A stretch of DNA of 64,000 nt from CAWCXF01 sp963799455. GTDB lineage: Bacteria > Pseudomonadota > Alphaproteobacteria > Rhodobacterales > Rhodobacteraceae. Position numbers and translations under genes: made by a program. Of this stretch, positions 45,427 to 53,525 are shown piece by piece (position 1 is the first letter of the stretch; each line of letters opens with the position of its first letter). The notes beneath the pieces were generated by a model that worked only from the letters and a program-made list of their open reading frames with translations, did no database searches and was not told the origin of the DNA. The stretch is from assembly GCA_963799455.1 (NCBI GenBank), contig CAWCXF010000007.1:1178001-1242000 (forward strand). Reading direction: 5' to 3'.

Positions 45427-46591
45427 ATGGCACGGGGCATCTTCGGACGGGCCAGGGAGACGGCGGCGGCGCCGCCCCCGCAGGCCAAGGCGTCGGCGAC
45501 GGGGCGGGTGCTGGCGCTGGCCTCGATGGGGCGGGTCGTGTGGAGCGCGCGCGACGCGGCGAGCCTGACCAAGGCGGGGTTCATCGACAACCCGATCGGC
45601 TTCCGCTCGGTGCGGCTGATCGCCGAGGCCGCGGCGGCGCTGCCGCTGGCCTGCCGGGACTGCGAGCATCGCTACGAGACCCATCCCGTGCTCGACCTGC
45701 TGCGCCGGCCGAACCCGGCCCAGGGCGCGGCGGAGCTTCTGGAGGCGCTCTACGGGCAGCTCCTGCTCACGGGCGACGGGTATCTCGAGGCCGTGGGCGA
45801 GGGCGGCCTGCCGGTCGAGCTGCACGTGCTGCGCTCGGACCGCATGAGCGTGGTGCCCGGCGGCGACGGCTGGCCCGCGGGCTTCGAATACGCGGTCGGT
45901 GGGCGCAAGGCGCGCTTCCCCTCGGAGGCGGTGTGCCATGTGCGCGCCTTCCACCCGCAGGACGACCATCACGGACTCTCGCCGATGCACGCGGCCGCCG
46001 CGGCGGTGGACGTGCACAACTCCGCCTCGCGCTGGTCGAAGGCGCTGCTCGACAACGCGGCGCGGCCCTCGGGCGCGATCGTGCATCGCGCCGAGGGCGG
46101 CGCGCTGATGACGCAGGAGCAGTTCGAGCGGCTCCAGGGGGAGCTCGAGGCCAACCACCAGGGGGCGCGGAACGCAGGCCGCCCGATGCTCCTCGAAGGG
46201 CGGGCTCGACTGGAAGCCGATGGGCTTCTCGCCCACCGACATGGAGTTCCGCGACGTGAAGGCCGCTGCGGCCCGCGAGATCGCCACCGCCTTCGGGGTG
46301 CCGCCGATGATGCTCGGCATCCCGGGCGACGCGACCTACGCCAACTACGCCGAGGCCAACCGGGCGTTCTACCGCCTGACCGTGCTGCCGCTGGCGCAGC
46401 GCACGCTGTCGCGGGCGTCCGAGTTCCTCTCGGGGCTCTCGGGCGAGGCGGTCGAGCTGCGCGTGGACCTCGACCAGGTGCCGGCGCTCTCGGCCGAGCG
46501 CGAGGCGCAGTGGCGCCGCGTCAGCGAGGCCTCGTTCCTGACCGACGCCGAGAAGCGCTCGCTGCTCGGCCTGCCGCCGCTCGCCGAATGA
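45427..46591 (+). pseudogene. GTA gene 3: portal protein, frameshifted
   Basis: Phage HK97-type portal, the ring through which DNA enters the GTA capsid. Frame one runs from ATG 45427 (TAGGAGG upstream) through PNPAQGAAELLEALYGQLLLTGDGYLE and HPQDDHHGLSPM to ARNAGRPMLLEGR at about 46200. The remainder, LDWKPMGFSPTDMEFRDVKAAAAREIATAFGVPPMMLG to the stop, is in the next frame. One extra G in the run near 46196-46203 explains it (1165 bp = 388 codons + 1). Corrected length (~387) fits RcGTA portal. If real, no particles could form. Confidence 0.9.
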
Positions 46592-46626
46592 TGCCGGCGG
46601 GTTGCGGGGCGACCTTTGCACGGGAG

Positions 46627-47187
46627 ATGAAGATGGATCACGGGCTGGAGCACAAGTTCTGCCGCGCCGAGGGGCCCGCGGGGAGCCTGACGGTCGCCGA
46701 GGGGTCGGTGATCGAGGGCTACGCCTCGCTCTTCGGGCTCACCGACGGGGGCGGCGACGTGGTGGCGAAGGGCGCCTATGCCGGCTCGCTGGGGCGCCTC
46801 GGCACCTCGGGCATCCGCGTCAAGATGCTCTGGCAGCACGATCCGGCCCAGCCGATCGGCGTCTGGGACACGGTGCGCGAGGACGAGCGGGGCCTGTGGG
46901 TCCGAGGCCGGATCCTTCGGGACGTGGCGCGCGGCCGGGAGGCGGCGGCGCTGATCGAGGCGGGCGCGATCGACGGGCTGTCGATCGGCTACCGCACGCT
47001 CAAGGCGGTGCGCGACAAGGAGGGGCGCCGCCGCCTGGAGGAGGTCGAGCTGTGGGAGGTGAGCCTCGTCACCTTCCCGATGCTCGCCGAGGCGCGCGTG
47101 GGCGCCAAGGGCGACGCGCCCCTGGGCCCCGCGGCCTTCGACCTGGCGGCGGCGCTGCGCGACGCCCGTCAGATGCTGGCGCGGTGA
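46627..47187 (+). CDS. GTA gene 4: prohead protease
   Basis: A 186-residue HK97-family protease that processes the capsid protein during head maturation. The core reads VIEGYASLFGLTDGGGDVVAKGAY, MLWQHDPAQPIGVWD with the catalytic His, GLSIGYRTLKA with the Ser, and LWEVSLVTFPM with the third acidic/structural element. It lies 35 bp after the portal; the small extra gene found here in RcGTA (g3.5) has no room. The start could also be ATG 46633. Confidence 0.92.
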   Translation: MKMDHGLEHKFCRAEGPAGSLTVAEGSVIEGYASLFGLTDGGGDVVAKGAYAGSLGRLGTSGIRVKMLWQHDPAQPIGVWDTVREDERGLWVRGRILRDVARGREAAALIEAGAIDGLSIGYRTLKAVRDKEGRRRLEEVELWEVSLVTFPMLAEARVGAKGDAPLGPAAFDLAAALRDARQMLAR

Positions 47188-47228
47188 GGCGCCGGCGCGA
47201 GGCAGGAACCCATAGGCAGGAGACCGGG

Positions 47229-48377
47229 ATGAGCGAGACCCAAGGCGCGGGGCTGCGCGAGGCGCTCACGGAGTTCGTGAGCGACATCAGGCGGATGCAC
47301 GCCGGAATCGAGACACGGATGGACAAGCAGGAGAAGACCATGAGCATGATCCAGTCCAAGGCCGCCGCCCGCGCGCGCCCGGCGCTGAGCGCCGAGCCCA
47401 CCGAGGCGCCCCACCGCAAGGCGTTCGACGCCTATGTCCGCTCGGGCGACGACGACGGGCTGCGCGGGCTCGAGGTCGAGGGCAAGTCGCTGACCACGGT
47501 CGCGGCCGACAACACCGGCCTGCTGGTCGATCCGCAGACCGCCGAGACGGTGCGCGGCGTGCTGACCTCGACCGCCTCGATCCGGCGCATCGCCACGGTG
47601 GTCAACGTCGAGTCCTCGTCCTTCGACGTGCTGGTCGATCACGGCACGCGCGGCTTCGGCTGGTCGTCGGAGACCGTGGCGCGCACCGGCGAGCAGGACG
47701 ACAACGCGCAGGTGGCGCGGATCAAGATCCCCCTCCACGAGCTGTCGGCGCTGCCCAAGGCGAGCCAGCGGCTCCTCGACGACGCGGCCTTCGACGTGGA
47801 GGGCTGGCTCGCGCAGCGCATCGCCGAGACCTTCGCGCGCGCCGAGGCCGAGGCCTTCGTCAAGGGCGACGGGATCGACAAGCCCACGGGCTTCCTGAAC
47901 CACCCGCAGGTCGCCAACGACGCCTGGGACTGGGGCGCGCTCGGCACCGTCTCGACCGGCGCCGCGGCGGCCTTCAACGGCCCCGACGCGCTGATCGACC
48001 TCGTCTACGCGCTCGACGCGCGCTACCGCGCCGGCGCCACCTTCGTGATGAGCTCCAAGACCGCGGGCCGCGTGCGCAAGCTCAAGGACGCGGACGGGCG
48101 CTTCCTGTGGTCCGACGGCCTCGCGGCCGGCGAGCCCGCGCGGCTCCTGGGCTACCCGGTGCTGATCGCCGAGCAGATGCCCGAGATCGAGGCCGACAGC
48201 ACCTCGATCGCCTTCGGCGACTTCGCGGCCGGCTACACCGTCGCCGAGCGCCCGGACCTGCGGATCCTGCGCGACCCGTTCTCCGCCAAGCCCCACGTGC
48301 TGTTCTACGCCACCAAGCGCGTGGGCGGCGACGTGACCGACTTCGCCGCGATCAAGCTGCTGCGCTTCGGCGCCTGA
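47229..48377 (+). CDS. GTA gene 5: major capsid protein
   Basis: A 382-residue HK97-fold capsid protein. The first ~100 residues are a charged helical scaffold region (EFVSDIRRMHAGIETRMDKQEK), expected to be cut by the gene 4 protease. The mature shell domain follows from about DNTGLLVDPQTAETVRG, with FDVLVDHGTRGFGWSSET, VDGWLAQR-like and GYPVLIAEQMPEIEADSTSIAFGDF segments. Intact, normal length. A stable hairpin follows its stop. Confidence 0.94.
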   Translation: MSETQGAGLREALTEFVSDIRRMHAGIETRMDKQEKTMSMIQSKAAARARPALSAEPTEAPHRKAFDAYVRSGDDDGLRGLEVEGKSLTTVAADNTGLLVDPQTAETVRGVLTSTASIRRIATVVNVESSSFDVLVDHGTRGFGWSSETVARTGEQDDNAQVARIKIPLHELSALPKASQRLLDDAAFDVEGWLAQRIAETFARAEAEAFVKGDGIDKPTGFLNHPQVANDAWDWGALGTVSTGAAAAFNGPDALIDLVYALDARYRAGATFVMSSKTAGRVRKLKDADGRFLWSDGLAAGEPARLLGYPVLIAEQMPEIEADSTSIAFGDFAAGYTVAERPDLRILRDPFSAKPHVLFYATKRVGGDVTDFAAIKLLRFGA

Positions 48378-48402
48378 GCGGCGCCCGAGCGGTGACTGGG
48401 AC

Positions 48403-48425
48403 GGCCGCCCCCTCGCGGGGCGGCC
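48403..48425 (+). terminator. Hairpin after the GTA capsid gene
   Basis: ggccgcccc and ggggcggcc form a perfect 9-bp stem with a 5-base loop, 26 bp past the capsid stop. No T tract follows, so it may stabilise capsid mRNA or attenuate transcription and help produce more capsid than connector proteins. Confidence 0.5.
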
Positions 48426-48568
48426 CATGGACCGTCCCCTGAGCGGGGCGGGGGCGGGCGCACGGGCCACCGGCGCAGTCTAGCTGCTTCCCATCCGCCC
48501 GAGGGGCGTCGGGGGGCGTGCGTCCGCTTTGATCCGAGAACTGGGGCCTGCGACCTGAGGGGGTGAGC

Positions 48569-49156
48569 ATGTTGACCGAACTGGAGCCGGTGCCCGCCAC
48601 GGCCCTGCCGCTGGCGGCGCTGAGGGACCATCTGAGGCTCGGCACGGGCTTCGCCGACGACGCGGTGCAGGACGCGATCCTGGAGGCCGCGCTGCGAGCG
48701 GCGCTGGGCGCCGTCGAGGCGAGGACCGGCCGCGCGCTGATCGCGCGGCCGATGGCCTGGCGGGCGACGCGCTGGAGCGATCCGCGGGCGCTGGTGCTGC
48801 CGGTGGGGCCGGTCGCCGCGCTGACGTCCTTCGAGACCGTGGACGCGCGCGGCGAGCGCACCGACGCGCTGGGCCGCGTCGTGCTGAGCCATCCCGCCGG
48901 CGGCCGGCCGGTGATCGAGGGTGGGCGCGGCGCGCTGCCTGCGATCCCCCCAGGGGGCGAGGCGGTGCTCAGCTTCGTCGCGGGCCTCGGGCCGTGGGAG
49001 GCGCTGCCGGCCGATCTGCGGCACGCGGTCACGATGCTGGCGGCGTCCTACTACGAGGACCGGCACGCGGCGCGCGAGGGGGCGTTCCCGCCGGTGGTGG
49101 CGGCGCTGATCGCGCCCTGGCGCGTGCTGCGGCTGGGCGTGGGGGGGCCGCGGTGA
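48569..49156 (+). CDS. GTA gene 6: head-tail connector (gp6-like)
   Basis: A 195-residue adaptor of the phiE125 gp8 / HK97 gp6-like family that sits under the portal. It begins with LTELEPVPATALPLAALRDHLRL, the usual start of this family, then EARTGRALIARP, GPVAALTSFETVDARG and the helix LRHAVTMLAASYYEDRHA. ATG 48569 or the GTG two codons earlier could start it. It overlaps gene 7 by four bases. Confidence 0.88.
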   Translation: MLTELEPVPATALPLAALRDHLRLGTGFADDAVQDAILEAALRAALGAVEARTGRALIARPMAWRATRWSDPRALVLPVGPVAALTSFETVDARGERTDALGRVVLSHPAGGRPVIEGGRGALPAIPPGGEAVLSFVAGLGPWEALPADLRHAVTMLAASYYEDRHAAREGAFPPVVAALIAPWRVLRLGVGGPR

Positions 49157-49491
49157 GGGATCCGACGCTCAACCGCCGCCTGGTGCTGGAGGGCCCCGAC
49201 CGGGTGCCCGACGGCGCGGGCGGCTTCCGCGAGGTGTGGCGGCCCTTGGGCGAGATCTGGGGCGAGATCCGTCCCGGTCTCGGGCGCGAGAAGGCCCAGG
49301 ACTTCGCCGTCATCTCGGCCGTCCACTACCGGGTGATCGTGAGGGCCGCGCCCTGGGGCGCGCCCTCGCGCCCGCGTCCCGAGCAGCGGCTGCGCGAGGG
49401 CGCGCGGGTGCTGCGCATCCAGGCGGTGGCCGAGCACGACGTGGAGGGGCGATACCTCGCCTGCTTCGCCTACGAGGAGGTGGCGGCATGA
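49153..49491 (+). CDS. GTA gene 7: head-tail adaptor
   Basis: A 112-residue head-closure protein of the phage SPP1 gp16 type: LNRRLVLEGPDRVPDGAGGFREVWRPLGEIWGEIRPG and VHYRVIVRAAP, ending in an extended ALRIQAV-like strand. GTG 49153 overlaps the gene 6 stop (GTGA). Its own stop overlaps the gene 8 start. Size and order match RcGTA g7. Confidence 0.87.
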   Translation: MRDPTLNRRLVLEGPDRVPDGAGGFREVWRPLGEIWGEIRPGLGREKAQDFAVISAVHYRVIVRAAPWGAPSRPRPEQRLREGARVLRIQAVAEHDVEGRYLACFAYEEVAA

Positions 49492-49892
49492 GCTACGGCG
49501 CGAGCGCGGCGCTCCAGGCCGCGATCTTCGAGCGGCTGTCGTCGGATGCGGCCCTGGCCGCGCTGGTGGGCTCGGCGATCTACGACGCGCCGCCGGCAGG
49601 CCGGCTGCCGCCGCTGTGGGTCTCGCTCGGCGCCGAGGAGGTGCGCGACCGCTCCGACGCGACGGGGCCGGGCGCGGAGCACAGGCTGACGATCTCAGTG
49701 GTCGGCGAGGCGACGGGCTTCGCCCAGGCCAAGGAGGCGGCGGCCGCGATCGGCGACGCGCTGTCGGGGGCGGACCTCGCGCTCGCGCGCGGGCGGCTGG
49801 TGGGGATCCGCTTCCTCGCCGCGCGCGCGCGCCAGAGCGGGACGGGGCGGCGCATCGACCTGACCTTCCGCGCGCGGACCCAGGACATCTGA
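49488..49892 (+). CDS. GTA gene 8: tail terminator (DUF3168)
   Basis: A 134-residue DUF3168 protein that caps the tail tube where it joins the head. Typical segments are ALQAAIFERLSSDAALAALVG, IYDAPP, PPLWVSLGAEEVRDRSDA and HRLTISVVGEA. It overlaps gene 7 by four bases and precedes the tail-tube gene by 25 bp. Confidence 0.9.
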   Translation: MSYGASAALQAAIFERLSSDAALAALVGSAIYDAPPAGRLPPLWVSLGAEEVRDRSDATGPGAEHRLTISVVGEATGFAQAKEAAAAIGDALSGADLALARGRLVGIRFLAARARQSGTGRRIDLTFRARTQDI

Positions 49893-49917
49893 CACACCAA
49901 CCCGAGGAGGGGACGAG

Positions 49918-50328
49918 ATGAGCGTTCAGAACGGCAAGGATCTGCTGCTCAAGGTCCAGCGCGAGGGCGCGGCGCAGTTCGACACCGTGGCGGGGCTTCG
50001 CGCCACGCGCATCGCCTTCGGCGCCGAGACGGTGGACGCGACCTCGCTGGAGAGCGGCGGCTGGCGCGAGCTGCTGGCGGGCGCGGGCGTGCGCTCCGCC
50101 TCGGTGAGCGGCTCGGGCGTGTTCCGCGACGAGGCCACCGACGAGCGGATGCGGGGGCTGTTCTTCGCAGGACAGGCGCCGCGGTGCCAGGTGGTGATCC
50201 CCTCCTTCGGGATCGTCGAGGGGCCGTTCCAGATCACCGCGCTCGAATACGCCGGCAGCTACGACGGCGAGGCCAGCTACGAGGTCTCGCTGGCCTCGGC
50301 CGGGGCGCTGGCCTTCACCGCGCTGTGA
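49918..50328 (+). CDS. GTA gene 9: major tail (tube) protein
   Basis: A 136-residue tail-tube protein: NGKDLLLKVQREGA at the start, the ATRIAFGAETVDATSLES strand-loop, and GPFQITALEYAGSYDGEASYEVSLASAG at the end, as in GTA/TP901-1-type tube subunits. The ribosome site GAGGAGGGGACGAG is strong, as expected for an abundant structural protein. It overlaps gene 10 by one base. Confidence 0.92.
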   Translation: MSVQNGKDLLLKVQREGAAQFDTVAGLRATRIAFGAETVDATSLESGGWRELLAGAGVRSASVSGSGVFRDEATDERMRGLFFAGQAPRCQVVIPSFGIVEGPFQITALEYAGSYDGEASYEVSLASAGALAFTAL

Positions 50329-50660
50329 TGGCGGGCCCGCCCTGCAACCCGTGGGCCGGCGAGGTCGCGCTGAGCGTCGATGGCCAAGCGCGGCGGATGA
50401 AGCTGACGCTGGGCGCGCTGGCGGAGCTCGAGGCGTCCTTGGGCGCCGATGGGCTGATCCCGCTCGTCGAGCGCTTCGAGGCGGGCCGCATCCGGGCGCG
50501 CGACGTGGCGGCGCTGGTGGCCGCGGGGCTGCGCGGCGGGGGCCACGAGATCACGGCCGAGGAGGTTCTGTCGGCCGAGATCGAGGGCGGTCCGCTGGCG
50601 GCGGCGCGCGCGGCCGCCGAGCTGCTGGCGCGGGCCTTCACGGTGCCGGACGCGCGATGA
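50328..50660 (+). CDS. GTA gene 10: tail assembly chaperone-like protein
   Basis: A 110-residue protein with CNPWAGEVALSVDGQARRMKLTLGALAELEASLG. This is the GTA gene 10 pattern (gene transfer agent family, GTG), thought to act with the tape-measure protein in tail assembly. Start and stop overlap neighbours on both sides, showing tight co-translation. Confidence 0.87.
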   Translation: MAGPPCNPWAGEVALSVDGQARRMKLTLGALAELEASLGADGLIPLVERFEAGRIRARDVAALVAAGLRGGGHEITAEEVLSAEIEGGPLAAARAAAELLARAFTVPDAR

Positions 50661-50851
50661 AGGGGCTCGACTGGCCCGGCCTGATGCGCGCGGGGCTGCG
50701 CGGCGCGGGGCTCAAACCGGCCGAGTTCTGGGCGCTGACGCCGGTCGAGCTGATGGTGGTGCTCGGCCGCGAGAGCGGCCCGGCGCCGTTCAGCCGCGCG
50801 CGGCTCGAGGCGCTGGCCGCGGCCTATCCCGACGAGAGGGGAGACGCATGA
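50657..50851 (+). CDS. GTA gene 10.1: small tail assembly chaperone
   Basis: A 64-residue protein, LDWPGLMRAGLRGAGLKPAEFWALTPVELMVVLG. This is the phage TAC/DUF2376-type signature ('P-x-x-FW-x-LT-x-x-E'). It overlaps genes 10 and 11 by four bases each. In siphophages the analogous pair is made by frameshifting; here, as in other GTAs, it is a separate gene. Confidence 0.88.
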   Translation: MKGLDWPGLMRAGLRGAGLKPAEFWALTPVELMVVLGRESGPAPFSRARLEALAAAYPDERGDA

Positions 50852-51477
50852 GCGACGACGACAGGCTGGAGGGCGGCTTCGAGGCCGCCTCCTCGGTGGC
50901 GGCCGAGTTCGCGCGCCGCATGGATGCGCTGCGGGGCGCCGCGTCGGGCGCGGGCGGCGAGGTCGAGGGCCTCTCGCGCGGGCTGTCGCGGGGCCTCAGG
51001 CGCGCCTTCGACGGCGTGGCCAAGGACGGCGACCGGCTGAGCGACGCGCTGCGCGGCGTCGGCCGGACGCTGACCGACACGGTGTATGCCGCCGCGATGA
51101 AGCCCGTCGCGGACGGCATCGGGGGCGCGGTCTCGCAGGGGGTCGCGGCGCTCCTGGGGGGCGCGCAGCCCTTCGCGCAGGGAGGGGCGTTCGTCCAGGG
51201 CCGCGTGACGCCCTTCGCCAAGGGCGGCGTGGTCGGCGCGCCGACCCCCTTCCCGATGAGGGGCGGCACGGGGCTCATGGGCGAGGCGGGGCCGGAGGCG
51301 ATCATGCCGCTGGCGCGCGGCGCGGACGGCTCCTTGGGCGTGCGCGCCGAGGCGCCGCGCGCGGCCTCCGTCACGATCAACGTGAGCACGCCCGACATCG
51401 AGGGCTTCCGCCGCTCGCGCTCGCAGATCGCGGCCGAGATGAGCCGCGCGCTGGGGCGCGGCGCCCGCAACCGCTGA
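50848..51477 (+). CDS. GTA gene 11: tail tape-measure protein
   Basis: A 209-residue, very short tape measure, in keeping with the short GTA tail. The N-terminal helix (EAASSVAAEFARRMDALRGAASG) is followed by a Gly/Ala-rich membrane-active region (VSQGVAALLGGAQPFAQGGAF). The conserved tail-end motif GGVVGAPTPFPMRGGTGLMGEAGPEAIMPL precedes an Arg-rich tail. It sets tail length and probably helps DNA pass the envelope. Confidence 0.9.
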   Translation: MSDDDRLEGGFEAASSVAAEFARRMDALRGAASGAGGEVEGLSRGLSRGLRRAFDGVAKDGDRLSDALRGVGRTLTDTVYAAAMKPVADGIGGAVSQGVAALLGGAQPFAQGGAFVQGRVTPFAKGGVVGAPTPFPMRGGTGLMGEAGPEAIMPLARGADGSLGVRAEAPRAASVTINVSTPDIEGFRRSRSQIAAEMSRALGRGARNR

Positions 51478-51488
51478 AGGAGCACGCC

Positions 51489-52109
51489 ATGGAGTTCCAC
51501 GAGGTCCGATTCCCGACCGATCTGAGCATGGGCGCGGTGGGCGGCCCCGAGCGGCGCACCGAGATCGTCACGCTGGCCTCCGGGGCGGAGGAGCGCAACA
51601 GCCCCTGGGCGCACTCGCGCCGGCGCTACGACGCGGGGCTCGGGATGCGCTCGCTCGACGACCTGGATACGGTGATCGCCTTCTTCGAGGCGCGCGGCGG
51701 CCAGCTCCACGGCTTCCGCTGGCGCGACCGGGCCGACTGGCGGTCGTGCCGGCCCTCGGGCTCGGTGACGCCCTTCGACCAGGGGATCGGGCGCGGCGAC
51801 GGGGCGGCGCGGGCCTTCGCGCTGGTGAAGACCTACGCCTCGGGTGGGGCGTCCTATGCCCGCCCCATCGCCAAGCCGGTCGCGGGGACGGTGCGCGTCG
51901 CGGTGGACGGCGCGGAGGTCGGTGCGAGCGTGGACCATGCGCGCGGGATCGCGACGCTCGACGCCCCGCCCGCCGAGGGCGCCTTGGTGACGGCGGGCTT
52001 CGAGTTCGACGTGCCGGTGCGCTTCGACACCGACCGGATCGAGGTCTCGGTGGCGGGCTTCGAGGCGGGCGAGATCCCGCGGATCCCGGTGGTGGAGGTC
52101 CGGCCATGA
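51489..52109 (+). CDS. GTA gene 12: distal tail protein (DUF2460)
   Basis: A 206-residue DUF2460 protein that forms the ring at the tail tip. Typical segments are FHEVRFPTDLSMGAVGGPERRTEIV, NSPWAHSRRRYDAG, VIAFFEARGGQLHGFRWRD and LVKTYASGGASYARPI. Intact. It overlaps gene 13 by four bases. Confidence 0.93.
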   Translation: MEFHEVRFPTDLSMGAVGGPERRTEIVTLASGAEERNSPWAHSRRRYDAGLGMRSLDDLDTVIAFFEARGGQLHGFRWRDRADWRSCRPSGSVTPFDQGIGRGDGAARAFALVKTYASGGASYARPIAKPVAGTVRVAVDGAEVGASVDHARGIATLDAPPAEGALVTAGFEFDVPVRFDTDRIEVSVAGFEAGEIPRIPVVEVRP

Positions 52110-52969
52110 GCCTCGCGGAGCATCTCGCGCGGGGCGTCACGACCGTCTGCCGCTGCTGGGACGTGGCGCGCGAGGACGGCGTGGTGATGGGCTTCACTGA
52201 CCACGATCGGGATCTCGAGTTCGACGGGGTCGTCTATCGTGCGGGCACGGGCCTCACGGCGCGGGCCCTCGCGCAGACGACCGGCCTCGCGGTGGACAAC
52301 TCCGAGGCGATGGGCGCGCTGTCGGGCGCCGCCGTCAGCGAGGCCGACATCGAGGCGGGGCGCTACGACGCCGCGCGCCTGCGCGCCTGGGCGGTCAACT
52401 GGGCCGACCCGTCCGAGCGCGCGCTGCGCTTCCGCGGCACCTTCGGCGAGATCACCCGGCGAGGGGGCGCGTTCGAGGTCGAGCTGCGCGGGCTCGCCGA
52501 GGCGCTGAACCAGCCCCAGGGCCGGGTGTTCGGGCCGGGCTGCGACGCGGGGCTCGGGGACGCGCGCTGCGGCGTGGACCTGGCCGCCTACTCGGTCGAG
52601 GCGGAGGTCGCGTCGGCCGAGGGCGGGCGCGTGCTGACCTTGGGCGCGCTGCCCCAGCCCGACGGCTGGCACGAGCGCGGGCGGCTCAGGGTGCTCTCCG
52701 GCGCGGCCCGGGGGCTCGCCGGCATGGTCCGCACGGATCGCGCGGGCGATCCCCGCCGGGTCGAGCTGTGGCAGGCGCTGGGGGCGGAGGTCGTCCCCGG
52801 CGACCGGGTGCGGCTGGAGGCGGGCTGCGACAAGCGCGCCGAGACCTGCTGGGCGAAGTTCTCCAACCTCGCGCGCTTCCGCGGCTTCCCGCACATCCCC
52901 GGCGACGACTGGCAGACGGCCTACCCCAGGGCGTCGGGCGTCAACGACGGCGGGAGCCTCGTGCGATGA
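52106..52969 (+). CDS. GTA gene 13: baseplate hub (DUF2163)
   Basis: A 287-residue hub protein of the DUF2163/phage BR0599 family: TVCRCWDVAREDGVVMGFTDHDRDLEFDG, LAVDNSEAMGALS, and Cys pairs in GPGCDAGLGDARCGVDL and AGCDKRAETCWAKFSN. The four cysteines are the conserved set that in the RcGTA baseplate is proposed to bind an iron-sulphur cluster. It ends with FPHIPGDDW. Overlaps genes 12 and 14. Confidence 0.93.
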   Translation: MSLAEHLARGVTTVCRCWDVAREDGVVMGFTDHDRDLEFDGVVYRAGTGLTARALAQTTGLAVDNSEAMGALSGAAVSEADIEAGRYDAARLRAWAVNWADPSERALRFRGTFGEITRRGGAFEVELRGLAEALNQPQGRVFGPGCDAGLGDARCGVDLAAYSVEAEVASAEGGRVLTLGALPQPDGWHERGRLRVLSGAARGLAGMVRTDRAGDPRRVELWQALGAEVVPGDRVRLEAGCDKRAETCWAKFSNLARFRGFPHIPGDDWQTAYPRASGVNDGGSLVR

Positions 52970-53409
52970 GCCGCGCGGACGTGGTGCAGGCGGCGCGCGG
53001 CTGGATCGGCACGCCCTACATGCACCAGGCCTCCGTCAAGGGGGTGGGGACCGACTGCCTGGGCCTCCTGCGCGGGGTCTGGCGCGAGGTCCAGGGCGCC
53101 GAGCCCGAGGCCGTGCCGGCCTACACGCGCGACTGGTCCGAGCCCTCGGGCGAGGAGGCGCTGTGGGCCGCCGCGCTCCGGCACCTCGCGCCGGGCCGGG
53201 GCGCCGAGGGCGAGGTGCTGCTGTTCCGGATGCGCGACGGCTCGGTCGCCAAGCATGTCGGCATCGCCGCGAAGGTCGGCGCGGCCCCGAGCGTCGTCCA
53301 CGCCTATTCGGGCCACGCGGTCGTCGAGAGCCCGCTCAGCGCGCCCTGGGCGCGCCGGGTCGTGGCGCGCTTCGCGTTCCCCGAGGCCCCGACGGGGCCG
53401 TCCTCCTAG
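52966..53409 (+). CDS. GTA gene 14: NlpC/P60-type cell-wall peptidase
   Basis: A 147-residue peptidase carried at the tail tip to breach recipient peptidoglycan. Cys31 in GTDCLGLLRGVW is the nucleophile; the His is in VAKHVGIAA, and a third residue lies near VVHAYSGHAVVES. It overlaps gene 13 by four bases. In RcGTA gene 15 follows at once; here an IS21 element begins 38 bp later. Confidence 0.93.
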   Translation: MSRADVVQAARGWIGTPYMHQASVKGVGTDCLGLLRGVWREVQGAEPEAVPAYTRDWSEPSGEEALWAAALRHLAPGRGAEGEVLLFRMRDGSVAKHVGIAAKVGAAPSVVHAYSGHAVVESPLSAPWARRVVARFAFPEAPTGPSS

Positions 53410-53525
53410 CCGGGTCCGCGCCGCCTCGGGGGTCTCCCTGGCGGACGTGATCAGGCGTCACGGCAAACTGGTCCGGAGGCGACATGAGGAACTGGCCCCC
53501 TCGGTAGCCTGAGGGGAGGGCCTGG

